Source: Pratylenchus scribneri (Eukaryota; Nematoda; Chromadorea; Rhabditida; Pratylenchidae). Taken from it: a stretch of DNA of 64,000 bases. A program made the position numbers and the translations under genes. Shown here in pieces: positions 34,213 through 49,264 of the stretch. Positions within the stretch are counted from its first letter, which is position 1; every line of letters begins with the position of its first letter. The notes under the pieces are model-generated. The model was not told where the DNA came from. It was given only the letters and a program-made list of their open reading frames with translations, and searched no databases. The stretch is from positions 310,001 through 374,000 of the forward strand of contig JAQSEB010000129.1 of assembly GCA_030063045.1 (NCBI GenBank). Reading direction: 5' to 3'.

Positions 34213-34590
34213 ATGGATGGTATTTAATTTGGCGAAAAAAACATTGAAAATGGCGAAAAGTTTAAAACGGTTTAACGGTTTGTCCAAAATTCACAAACCA
34301 TATATCATTCGATAGATCTCGTCAAGACGAGTCGATTGGTATATATTTTGTCTTTGTTTGATCAAAAATTAAGGTTTTTAAACCACTTGAACCATCTAGG
34401 GGTTTTGGTTCAAAACCATTTAAACCATGTCAAATTATATACCATTCGATGCGGCTTGACGAGCTCCATCCAATGGTATATGTTTCGTGAATATTGGATA
34501 ACCGCTGAACCGTTATAACTTTTCGCCATTTTCAATACTCTTTTCGCCGTTTTCAGTAATTTATTCGTTATTTTAAATATTTCCCATTTA
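34213..34590. mobile_element. Foldback element, family 1 (long subtype)
   Basis: Outer arms GGTATTTAATTTGGCGAAAA and the inverse (TTTTCGCCATTTTCAATA...), middle arms with GTTTAACGGTTTG / CCGCTGAACCGTTATAAC, inner arms with CGTCAAGACGAGTCGATTGG. It lies in the first intron of the aspartic-protease fragment. Confidence 0.75.
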
Positions 34591-34762
34591 TAAATTTTAA
34601 TAAATTATTTTGAAAATATATTTTAAGGAAATGCTCACTATCAAAAATATTGGCAGGAATTGGTGTGTATTTGGAATGCTGAGTAAGTTCGAATGAATAT
34701 AATATATATTAGGTACAATTTTTTGCGAATTGTCCATTGAACAGGGATCTGTGGGCCGACAT

Positions 34763-35045
34763 CCCAAATCGGGAATCTCGGTTTATAGGCATCATACAGA
34801 TTCGGGAATAGGCTCATTCGACACGGCATGGTCAATTTTATTATTGAATTTCGTTTTCTGACTGGTTTAAGTCGTTAGGGCTAGGGTTTAGGGTTAGTGC
34901 TCGGAGCATAGGGATGTACCGAAGCCGGAAGCAAAACAGCTTAAACCTCTCAGAAAATTAAATCCTTTAAATAAAATCGACAATGCCGAGTCGAAAGAGC
35001 CTAACACACGAGTCTGTACGATGCCTAGAAGCCAGGATTCCCTGT
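34763..35045. mobile_element. Foldback element, family 2 (diverged copy)
   Basis: Contains GATTCGGGAATAGGCTCATT and ATGGTCAATTT on the left and CGACAATGCCGAGTCG on the right, with a TAGGGTTTAGGGTT core at 34878. This matches the arms of the copies at 38.1, 48.2, 52.3 and 55.2 kb. Confidence 0.55.
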
Positions 35046-35095
35046 GTTTGGGATGGTTAAATTGCCCGTCCATTCCACTAGAAATGGACGATTTC

Positions 35096-35463
35096 CCCCG
35101 GTATCGGTTGCAACCGTCCGTGGTCTATTCCACAATTCTGCAATTATGGGCGTTTTTCGACTATAATAAATCAGAAACTGGATATAGACCCTTAGATCTC
35201 ATCGAGACGCATCGATTGGTATATAATTTGTCATGGTTTAGTGAAAATTAAATGGTATTAAACCATTTTTTAAGTTTTTGGTTTTAAATATTTTGGGCCA
35301 AATCATAACAAATTATACACCATTCGATGCGTCTCGATGAGTTCTACAAAATGGTATAAGGTTTGTACGGTCTAAAACCGGTTTCTGTCTTATTATGTAT
35401 ATATCGAAAATGCCTATAATTGCAATTGTGGAATTGACCTAGTACCGGTTGCAACATATACCA
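35096..35463. mobile_element. Nested foldback element
   Basis: The outer arms carry CGGTTGCAAC and TCCACAATT / AATTGCAATTGTGGAATT, and the inner part is a family-1 short subtype (GAGACGCATCGATTGG at 35202 and its inverse at 35326). The structure suggests one element inserted at the symmetry centre of another. Confidence 0.6.
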
Positions 35464-35665
35464 AATTTATAATAAGTCAATTTATTACAAATAATTTTTG
35501 GCATATTCTAATAACAGAATGATGACCCATTTGATGGAACATGGCTTCTTGGCGATCCATTCATTCGACAATATTGCCATGTTTGTTCTCGGTCTTTTTT
35601 TTTATCGAATTTTTTAGATTTATGATATGGGCAATAAACGCATTGGATTTGCTGAGCTCAAATGA

Positions 35666-36545
35666 ATGGAGTATAAAATATGATGTGATATTAAGAAAAT
35701 TTACATCATAAATTTTAGAATTGACATATTGAAATATAAAATTTATGAATAAATTCTAATGATCAAAATCTTGCTCTTGGAACTTCTCGTCTTTATATTT
35801 ACATACTTTTGACATAATAAATGGCAACACATCCATAGAGTCTTATTAATTAGGGTTAATTCCCTGCGGGCGGCGAATGAAAAAGCGGGGAATGCAGGGA
35901 ATGAGGGGAATCAGGGTGTAAGGAATTTACCCAAAATTCTTGGATTCCCCGCCCCGCGAGGCGGGGAATTGACCCTATTATTAATTCATGACCAATGTTT
36001 CAAATTTTAACCTTCTAGCGGAAAATTGTTACCAAATTTTTAGAATTATTTTTCAGCCAAAGCAATTTTCAACATACTGACAATGCAACAAAAAAGTTTT
36101 GCTATAACGAGACGAATGACGAGGGGTTGAAAAAGGCCAAGACGAAAGACGAGGAATTTGACATTTGGAAACACTGGATACCAAACACTTTTTAAAAAAT
36201 CGGACTAATAAATGTCATTCAGAACCGAGTCTCACAATATGGTTAAGGTTCGAGCATTGCGATTTGCCGACCCAAATTTTTTCACAATTACGGAATAATT
36301 TTTCGAATTATCAAGCAGATGATATATTCAATTTAGGTAATAAAATTAAAATGATTTCAAAATTTATTTTAATGAATATCGATTTATCGGTTTTATTTTA
36401 AAATTGTTCCAATGAAATGTGTTCGCTAAAACGCGATTTAAATATTACAACCCGAACGTCTCAAAAATGTTCCCCCAAAAATGGGGTCAAAATATTTTAA
36501 CAAATTTGCATCATTTCAATTTTCATCATTTTTTCTTATATTTCC
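35666..36545. other. Spacer with one MITE and a possible exon
   Basis: Contains a GC-rich inverted-repeat element at 35851-35976. A plus-strand open stretch at 36165-36337, ending at a possible donor (TTTAG|GTAATA), reads NKCHSEPSLTIWLRFEHCDL. It has no family match, no start and stops on both sides, so it is only a weak exon candidate. Confidence 0.4.
35851..35976. mobile_element. Short GC-rich MITE
   Basis: Terminal inverted repeats TAGGGTTAATTCCC and GGGGAATTGACCCTA enclose GC-rich sequence with CGGGCGGCG / CCCCGCGAGGCGGGG. Confidence 0.6.
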
Positions 36546-38886
36546 TCATTTGCCATTGGCAATTCCTTCATCCGCCCCAGGCAACACATTCGGGATTGGA
36601 ATGTCGCGTCGAGCTTCACGGCGTTTCACAGTGCTCAATCCAGTGATTTCGTCCTTTTCTGCCAGAAGTGCCGGATTTACTTCACCTGAAAATTGAATTT
36701 TTATATTTTTTTATATAATTTTTAATTAAAATTTCATATTTTTTGATAATAAATTTTCTATGTATTATTTAAGAATTTTTTAAATTAAAGGTGAAATAGC
36801 CGAAAAAAGTTAAATAAAATAGAACGAAAAATATCACAAATGAATAATTAATTTGAACAAAATGAGATTTATTTTTATTTAAGTTTAAAATAAACATTTG
36901 TATTTTCGGTGATAAACATTTTGCAATTTTTTATGGAATTTTATAAAATTGAAATCAAAAAAAAATTTAAAAGATAAAAGTAAAAAAATAAATAAATATC
37001 CGCAAAATAAAGGTTAAAATATTAATTTAAAAAATGAAATCCTAAATAAATAGTTTTATAAAATTTCTAAACAAAAATCTATGATAAAAAAATATTGGAA
37101 TTTTTTAGTTAATAATTTAAAAAATTATAAAAAACAAGCAAATCACTTGGAGCTTGGACCCAAATTTATGGCGTCAAAAAGTATCAATGGATAAAATATT
37201 AATATTAGATAATTTCTGTTATATCTAGTAAAATTTTTCCTCTATAAAATGTGAACTGACCATCTTTGGTTAGCGCCATCATCAAACTGGGCGGTCCAAT
37301 CGGAAGCTGATCGCCACGGTCCACCTGCCAGAGGTGCCAAGTTTTGCCATAGGTGTTCACCAGCTTGGCCATGTCCTTGTGTTCGGCCATTTCCGGAATG
37401 CTCGGTGCCACAAGAATTCCCGAGAGCACTTCATAAGCATGCGAATGCCAATATTTCTTCTCCTTTAAATTGGAAAATAAAATTTATTTTTTAAAAAGAT
37501 TTATTTAAATTTTATTTAATTGGTGGTATTTAATTTGGCGGAAAAACATTGAAAATTGCGAAAAGTTTATAACGGTTTAATGGTTTGTCGAAGAGTCCAA
37601 GAACCCCAAATCTTATACCCAATCGATAGAACTCGTCAAGACGCGTCGATTGGTATATATTTTGTCGTGGTTTGATCAAAAATTAAGGGTTTTAAACCAC
37701 TTAACCGTTTTTGGGTTTGGTTCAAAACCAATTAAACCATGACAAATTATATACCATTCGATGGGTATTGACGAGCTCTATCCAATGATATATGGTTTGT
37801 GAATTTTGGGCAAACCACTAAACCGATTAATGATTAATCTTTTCACCATTTTTGAAATATCGATTTCTAGACTATATATGTGTTACGGCCAATAGTGGAA
37901 ATCGGGCATAACTAGTAATGGCCGGCCAAAACTAGTAATGGCCGAAAATCGGCCATTACTAGTTATGCCCGGGCATAACTAGTATTGGCCGATTTTCGGC
38001 CATTACTAGTTTTGGCCGGCCATTACTAGTTATGCCCGATTTCCACTATTGGCCGTAACATATGTACTCGAGATCGAGAATAGATTCATTCGATTCGCAT
38101 GGTTGATTTAGTTTATGAAATTTCAATTTCAAAGCGGTATGACCTTGTTATAAAAAGCTAAACCATTTTCTAAACCAAATCGGTTTAGTTTGCAAACTTT
38201 TATCTAAAATTTAAAACCGTTCCGAAATTGAAATTTTATAGACTAAATCGACCATTCCGAATCGAATAAGCTCATTCTCGAGTTTCTGGGTTGTCTAGAA
38301 GAGCCGAAATCTCCAAAATTTATTAGTAGTAACCGGCAAATTATTATTGCAGGATCGGCTGACAGGATTTTTTCTCCAGTTTTTTGCAGGACCAGATCCG
38401 CGCGGATAATCCTGCACGCAGGATCCTGTCTTGCGCCGGTCTCTATTTATTAGCCCAATATCAACTGGGTAAATTCACGAATTTATCAATTTCCAATATT
38501 TACCACAAAATTTTAGTACCTTTTTAATATTTTTGACTTAAATTAACAAATTAACCTCTTCGGGAAGTTGCGCAAACAATTTGTCCGAGATGATGTACTC
38601 AATGCCAATCAAGCGTGCATTTTTGTCTGGCGAATCGTAGATGACACATTGGCGAACATCCTCGTTCAAATGGCTGCAGAAATGATGGGCGATTATTTGA
38701 CGATTTGGGTCACCTGTAAAAATTTATTAATAATTGAAAATATTAAAAATAATAACCGTCGTATGTGTGAATTCCGCAAACATGTTGGCAAACTTTGGAC
38801 AGCGGCTTGAATGATTGCATTGCACCCTGGGCCATGCCCATAATTTCCGTTGTCATTTTGGTTTGATCACCAGGAACGTCGACCAT
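36546..38886 (-). CDS. Oil-body-associated-protein-like (DUF1264) protein
   Basis: Exons 38886-38757, 38713-38556, 37462-37261 and 36685-36546 join in phases 1, 0 and 1 to give a complete 209-residue frame. Recognisable family blocks are [54 protein letters not shown] and [20 protein letters not shown], followed by [16 protein letters not shown] and a basic end ending in [12 protein letters not shown]. These match the OBAP/DUF1264 family, known best from plant seeds, fungi and bacteria; plant members associate with lipid bodies. No signal peptide or membrane helix is seen, so a cytosolic or lipid-droplet protein is expected. Introns 2 and 5' DNA are loaded with foldback elements. The molecular activity is unknown. 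Confidence 0.85.
37525..37870. mobile_element. Foldback element, family 1 (long subtype)
   Basis: Starts GGTGGTATTTAATTTGGCGG, contains GCGAAAAGTTTATAACGG, and has inner arms TCGTCAAGACGCGTCGATTG / ATTCGATGGGTATTGACGAG. It lies inside intron 2 of the DUF1264 gene. Confidence 0.75.
37881..38060. mobile_element. 180-bp near-perfect modular palindrome
   Basis: Two 90-bp arms (37881-37970 and 37971-38060) are inverse complements with only one mismatched pair and no spacer; the centre is CCCGGG. Ends are TGTTACGGCC and GGCCGTAACA. Each arm is itself built from 20-bp modules such as GGCCAAAACTAGTAATGGCC and short GGCCATTACTAGTTATGCCC variants around ACTAGT. A 4-bp repeat TATG flanks both sides. 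No coding capacity. It lies in intron 2 of the DUF1264 gene. Confidence 0.9.
38068..38345. mobile_element. Foldback element, family 2
   Basis: Arms GAGAATAGATTCATTCGATT (left) and ATCGAATAAGCTCATTCTCG (right), inner arms GATTTAGTTTATGAAATTTC / GAAATTTTATAGACTAAATC, and a central AACCATTTTCTAAACC. It directly follows the 180-bp palindrome. Confidence 0.75.
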
Positions 38887-38974
38887 TTTTGTTGTTGCAA
38901 ATTTGGACTTTTGAATATTTTATTTAATTTTTGTTTGCTAAATTTTTTACAATTAATAATATAAGAATTGGATT

Positions 38975-39312
38975 GGCGGAGAAAATGAATAATTATTAAA
39001 TGTTGCGAAAAGTTTATAACAGTTTTGTGGTTTGCCCAAAATTCACAAACCATATACCATTGGATAGAGCTCATCAAGACGCATCGATTGGTATATAATT
39101 TGTCATGGTTTAATTGGCTTTGAACCAAACTCCCATAGATGGTTTAAATGGTTTGAAACCCTTAATTTTTGATCAAACCACGACAAAATTTAAACCAAAC
39201 GACGCGTCTTGACGAGATCTATCAATTGGGTATAGAATTTTGGGGTCTAGGACAAACCGTTAAACCGTGATAAACTTTCGCAATTTTCAATAATTTATTC
39301 GCCAAATTAAAT
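38975..39312. mobile_element. Foldback element, family 1 (long subtype)
   Basis: GCGAAAAGTTTATAAC on the left, GTGATAAACTTTCGC on the right, inner TCATCAAGACGCATCGATTG / GACGCGTCTTGACGAGATCT, and right end GCCAAATTAAATACCATCC. It lies about 90 bp upstream of the DUF1264 start codon. Confidence 0.75.
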
Positions 39313-39549
39313 ACCATCCGTTTTTTATTCACTCATCAGAAAATAATAAAAATGTTGCTAGGGATAATTGAAAGTTAATGCATGCAGCAATTTTGCAATT
39401 TTAAGTAAATGCCAGTAAAACTACCCTGGAATTAAACGGCGGAATATTCTTAACAAAATGCTTTTATCTCCTTATTTTTGTTACAAATTGTACGAGATTA
39501 TGAAAAAGGTTGATGCCTTATTTTTTATTGATGCCTTATTTTTATTTAG

Positions 39550-40640
39550 GATTTTTGGCGCACATGTATTAATGTGAATGATGATGTGATGTGATGTTGA
39601 GTGGTGAGTGGTGACTTATTAAATTCCACAAAAATAAATGCAAAGCAAATGGTGGGAGGCAGCACGCAGCGGGGGGGGGGGGGGGGGGGAAGCTCATTCG
39701 GTCGGTGCTATGTCAATTCCACAAAAGTAAAAATGTGGTCAATTCCACAAAAGTAAAAATGTGGTCAATTCCACAAAAGTAAAAATGTGGTAATTTACAC
39801 AAAAGTAAAAATGTGGTCAATTCCACAAAAGTAAAAATGTGGTAAAAGAAAGTGCCCGATTGTCAAAAATACAAATATTAATCATTTAAAAAAATATAAT
39901 TAATTAAAAAGTGAAGAATAAATTCATGGGAAATTATAATAGTTTGGCCATTGTCAACCAAATGAATAGAGCCAGTCACCTAATATTTTGTATAGAAATG
40001 ACGATCTGTTTATTATTATTTTTTTGTGCGGTGACAGCCGTACTAGGCATTCGATTTGACTATTGCCTGCGCATTGAAAAGTGCCATCCCCTATCATTCA
40101 TATTTCATATTAATTGATCAATTTGTTTATTATTTTTTTGTGCGGTGTCAGCCGTGCTAGGCAATTTATATGGAAAAAGCTTTATATATACTCGTAGAAT
40201 TTTTCATATCGATATTATTCTGAACATTTATTATATAAAAATTATTCTAATGAAATTGATACAACTAACAATAACGACTTTTGCGCTAGTCATAAAACTA
40301 ATTCCATTTTTAAATTCTCCATATTCAAAAGCATATAAATCCCAAATTTCACTTCATTCTGACAATATTTACATTTTAGCCATTTTAAACCCGTTTACAA
40401 ACCACCCAATGAACTGGTCAAAAAACTAATGTCATTTTTGAATTCTCCACATCAGAAAACCCCTATGTCCAAATTTTTCCTTCCAACTCAAACAAATAAT
40501 TTCACAAAAAAATTAACATTAGCATTTTTACTTTTGTGGAATTGACCACATTTTTACTTTTGTGGAATTGACCACATTTTTACTTTTGTGGAATTGACCA
40601 CATTTTTTCTCTCCTTTATCGATTGTGGAATTGTCCTCGG
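39550..40640. mobile_element. Element bounded by inverted tandem repeats
   Basis: Left end: five or six 26-bp units TCAATTCCACAAAAGTAAAA plus ATGTGG (39712-39843). Right end: three inverted units (40528-40602). The roughly 680 bp between them holds two tandem related segments (TTTTTTTGTGCGGTG(A/T)CAGCCG at 40019 and 40134) but no gene. A poly-G run of about 18 lies at 39671, just outside the left array. Confidence 0.6.
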
Positions 40641-41168
40641 ACGCATTCGGTCATCATTTGTTTACCCACAATCAATAGTTCTTTGAACTTTTTCTCTGCT
40701 GCACTGCTCTGTAAACAATGATGAAGAGAAATGGATGAGTGTTTGATGTTTGGTCTTTGGTCTCCAATCCCATGTGTGGAAAAACATTTATTTTTATAAA
40801 AACATTTCCAATTTTTTTGTGATGGTTGAATTTTGATTATGACATTTTATTAAATTGATTGATTAAAAGTTAAGTAAAAATAAGTAAGAACCTACCGAAT
40901 TTTATTAAACGTTCGTAAATTATTGAATATTTGCGGAGAAGGAATCAACAATTAAAAAAATTTAAAAATTTTATTCTGGAACAAAAGAAAATTATTTAAA
41001 TTGGTTAATTAAAAATATAGGCAATTCAGATTGAATGAGGACATTTTTTTCGCATTGGCGAAGGAAAAAATTATTTATATAAATTCAATGTGGACCAAAA
41101 ATGTGAAAAATAGAAATATTTAAAATTCATATATATGTGAATAATAAAAATTTGTCGATAGCAGTAAA
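40641..41168. other. AT-rich spacer
   Basis: No gene or clear repeat seen between the inverted-array element and the end of the carboxylesterase gene. Confidence 0.5.
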
Positions 41169-45997
<4,829 letters not shown>

Positions 45998-46549
45998 TTT
46001 TCTTTTTTGCCCTTATTTTGATTACTTTCTTAATTAATAAAAAATAATTAAAAGGAGTTTTTGACATTTATTTAAAACATAAATATGGGAAAAGAATTTT
46101 ATTTAATTTTTTTAAAGGAACTTTGAAAAATATAAGCGATTTATAAAGCAATTTTCGTACACTCTTAAATTCCTATTAAATTTGTCCACCTGCCGCACTT
46201 TTTTTATATCGTTTGCCCCCAGGGTCGCATTTTTTGGTCGAAATTCTGAGAATGATGTTGACATGTGTGGGATTTTCAGAGATATAACCAAAATGGAAAT
46301 ACGACAATTCTGGGAATATCATTAAGATAGCACAATTTTGAGAATGATTCTAAAAATATAACTCATTTCCATTCTCAGAATATACGTTAAAAATGAATGA
46401 AAAAATCAATTCTCAAAATATTTGGAATTCTGGAAATATTTTAAAAATAAAATTCATTTCAAAATCCATTTTTAGCCTTATTTTAAGCTTGCATTCTCAA
46501 AATTGGCCAAAAAATGTATTTTCAAAATGGGACTCATTTTCAGAATATT

Positions 46550-46815
46550 CTGAAAATGGGAAAAAAATCTGACTTCCCTTGTTCTGACTTTCTGTTCTGA
46601 TTTTTCCGTTGTTCTGATTTCTCTCGCGCACTTCTGATTTTTCCCTAATTCTGATTTTCTGTTCTGATTTTTTCCTAGTTCTGATTTTTTCCTTGTTCTG
46701 ATTTTTCTTGCGCACATTCTGATTTTTTTTACCTAATTCTGATTTTCTGTTCTGATTTTTCCCTTGTTCTGATTTTTCTCGCGCACCATTCTGATTTTTT
46801 CCCTTTGTTCTGATT
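46550..46815 (+). repeat. TTCTGATTTT-based tandem repeat
   Basis: About 15 loosely spaced copies of TTCTGATTTT separated by TCCCT, CTGT or TTGCGCACA. The minus strand reads as repeats of KSEQ/RTRK, which is low complexity and not a protein. Confidence 0.8.
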
Positions 46816-46838
46816 CTGATTTCATTCATATAATTATC

Positions 46839-46912
46839 TGCCGCAGCTGGGATTCGAACCCGAGTAGTCAAGTGCCAAAGTCAGCGACATAACATTGAGC
46901 TAAGAAGGCTAT
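46839..46912 (-). tRNA. tRNA-like sequence, probably decayed or SINE head
   Basis: On the minus strand an A-box-like TTAGCTCAATGTTATG is followed about 35 nt later by a clean B-box, GGGTTCGAATCCC. The 3' acceptor side, CTGCGGC, pairs with the proposed 5' side GCCTTCT at only three or four positions. The anticodon stem does not close cleanly, so no anticodon can be assigned. Best read as a tRNA pseudogene or tRNA-derived promoter. Confidence 0.4.
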
Positions 46913-48164
46913 GCATATCCCTCCATAAAACATTTATTTATTCCTTTTATTGTCTTGGGTCACGAATATACTCAAAATTTGGATGCATTTCCAAAATATT
47001 TTGTGAATGTACTATTTTAACAATATTTTAACTCAAAATTTCAAAATGATTCTGAAAATGAGTGTAAAAATAAATTTTGAGAATACATCCATTTTGAGAA
47101 ATATTATAAAAATTGAACTATTTTTAGCTTATTTTTAAAATAAAGATATTAAAAAAATATTCTGAAATTTATAACATTTTGAGAATTTATTTTCATATTA
47201 TTTTCCGAATCATTTTCAAAATTGGTCTAAAAATTGATTTAAAAATGAAGAACATTTTATAATGCTTTTCATAATTCTCTTATACTCAACATATTTTACA
47301 AATTACATTATTTTTATAATATTTCCAATATTTGATGAAATCCTCAAAATAATTTGCTCTGTATTTTTTTGCGACCCTGGGCCAGTGCCAGTTCCAATAA
47401 TTATTTCAATTATATAGTGCATACTACATACATTTTCTGTTCCATAATGTACCAAAATGTACCAATTTTAATCTCTGCTCAATTTTTTCAACAATACACA
47501 GTCCGCAATTATTTTTTTCAGTGACAAATCAAATAAATGAATTTAAAATTTAGTGATTTTTTTCTAATAATCACATCAACCAAAGAATTATGCGTCATTA
47601 TCATTAACACCAGCCACCCTAACAATGAAATAAATTATAAATTAAACAAAAATGAATTATATCATTAAAATTTTAGGAATTGTGTTCTGCTTTATAATTC
47701 ATTGGAAAAACATTGTAAATTAAAATTTAATATATCAGATTTAAAAATAGACTAAATAAGGCAATCATACCCAAAATCATTAAAAGAGAGGATCTGGAAT
47801 TCGAAAATCGAAATAAGAGCTAAACAGAGAATTTTCTAGAAACTTTCATGATTCGAATTTCAAAAAATCCATGTCACCATTACAAGGTTTTTGAATTATT
47901 ACCTTTCAGAAAAATAAATAATATATTTATCATTAGTATAGAATTAAAAGGGGATAATCGATAATATTATATTTAAATCAGTGTTGTCGATTTAAAAATT
48001 ATCGTAAAAATATACAAATATAATTGTTATACATGTACAATAAATAAGCGGAAAAATATCTTAAAAGATGGTAATCTCCATTCAAATCGGAAACATGGTT
48101 ATTTACATTTAATATGTTATAGAAAAAAAAATGGAAAATAGAAAATTCCGGAGAATTTACTGGA

Positions 48165-48430
48165 TGTTGGGCTAGTAAATTTATAAATCCTGGCTTGTAG
48201 ATTCGAACGGACTCGAAAATATACTCTTTCGGCTCGATTTGTTCGATTTAGTATAAGAAATTTCATTTTTAAAACGTTATGAGCTAGGTTTAAAAAATTA
48301 AACCATTATTTAAATCCAAACCGGTTTAAACTTTTTTTCTAGGCTTTAATTCGGGTCTGAGATTAAATTTCATAGACTAAATATACCATGTTATTGAATA
48401 AGCCCATTTTCAAGAATCGACCCCGTACGG
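48165..48430. mobile_element. Foldback element, family 2
   Basis: It has the family flank TTACTGGATGTTGGGCTAGT, then GATTTAGTATAAGAAATTTC and the inverse AAATTTCATAGACTAAATA, a central TTAAACCATT block, and GAATAAGCCCATTTTC on the right. Confidence 0.7.
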
Positions 48431-49264
48431 CCCACCCATCATTTCCATGCTTTCATATTCCGCTATAAAGAGACCATTCTTTTCCCCAAAAATTGTCCAT
48501 CCCCTTCCAAATTTTCACCATTTTATTGTTTATCACAATATTGTCCCTTGATTTGGCCTGAAAAAATGGCGAAGTGCTTGCTCTCCCCAAATTTTTCACA
48601 TAGGCCCACACACGGGGACTCAACCTCGGATGCGGACTCAAAAAAATGGCGAAAATGGCGAATTGGGGAAAAATAAATAAATAGAGACGGAGTAACGGCT
48701 CCCTGAATTATGGGCCAAAAATTCCAACCACAATTCTTCCTTTTCTCTTTCATTCTTGCAGTAAAAGAAATTTAATTCTCGATCAATATTTGTTGAGCGT
48801 ATCTGCTGGTTGGCAGCGTCAAGCAAAACAAAAATGTAGTGGTTTTTTGCCCATATCTCTCGCTCACCGATTATTGACAGACCACAGACAAAAATGAGAA
48901 AGGAACGAAAAAGAAAAAAAAGGAATCGGCTGCTGGCAGCAATTTTCTGTGTTGAGGAATGGCCGCTGGGCTTTTGCCTGCAGCTGTCATTTTGTCTACT
49001 TTTTTACTACTACCCTTATATCTACCCTTTCTACCAAGCTAAGGCCAAAGCTAAACACCACTACCGATTGTGCTACCCGCCACAAGGGAGATTTTGCTTT
49101 CCTTGCTTTATCCGCTGCTGGTGGTCTCTCCCTTACAAATGCGAATAAAATAACATTGTTTAGTAGTTTTAACTTTTAATTTATAAACTAAATTTTTGTT
49201 GTGTCTAATTCAAAAAAAATTATATATATCAGATTTTTTAAACTGGCCATTATTTTTTGCAAAA

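Larger units (their letters stand above)
33935..35665 (+). pseudogene. Pepsin-type aspartic protease, second half only
   Basis: Exons 33935-34162, 34628-34682, 35518-35580 and 35618-35665 encode the carboxyl lobe of an A1 protease. Markers are the second catalytic motif in FAISDTGTSLVYGP, then PCHREYDPFIFKIAG, WCVFGML, the family WILGD equivalent GTWLLGDPFIRQYC and the end MGNKRIGFAELK. The first catalytic lobe with its DTG and the signal peptide are absent upstream. The second intron does not close in frame with its obvious sites: the donor leaves phase 1 and the acceptor needs phase 0. That intron has been invaded by two inverted-repeat elements. Most likely a gene fragment; a missed small exon is the alternative. 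Confidence 0.65.
45998..49264. other. Long gene-free spacer
   Basis: No gene supported. It holds a pyrimidine-rich tandem repeat (46550-46815), a tRNA-like sequence (46839-46912) and a family-2 foldback element (48165-48430). Open frames near 48450-49150 on both strands overlap each other and lack splice, signal or family support. Confidence 0.55.

Noticed and set aside
46478..46871. Lys/Arg/Glu-rich minus-strand frames
   Set aside because: They read through the TTCTGATTTT repeat and the tRNA-like sequence; low complexity without family match.
48453..49179. Several overlapping frames on both strands in a less AT-rich patch
   Set aside because: No splice sites, signal peptide or family motifs, and the frames contradict each other; treated as spacer.
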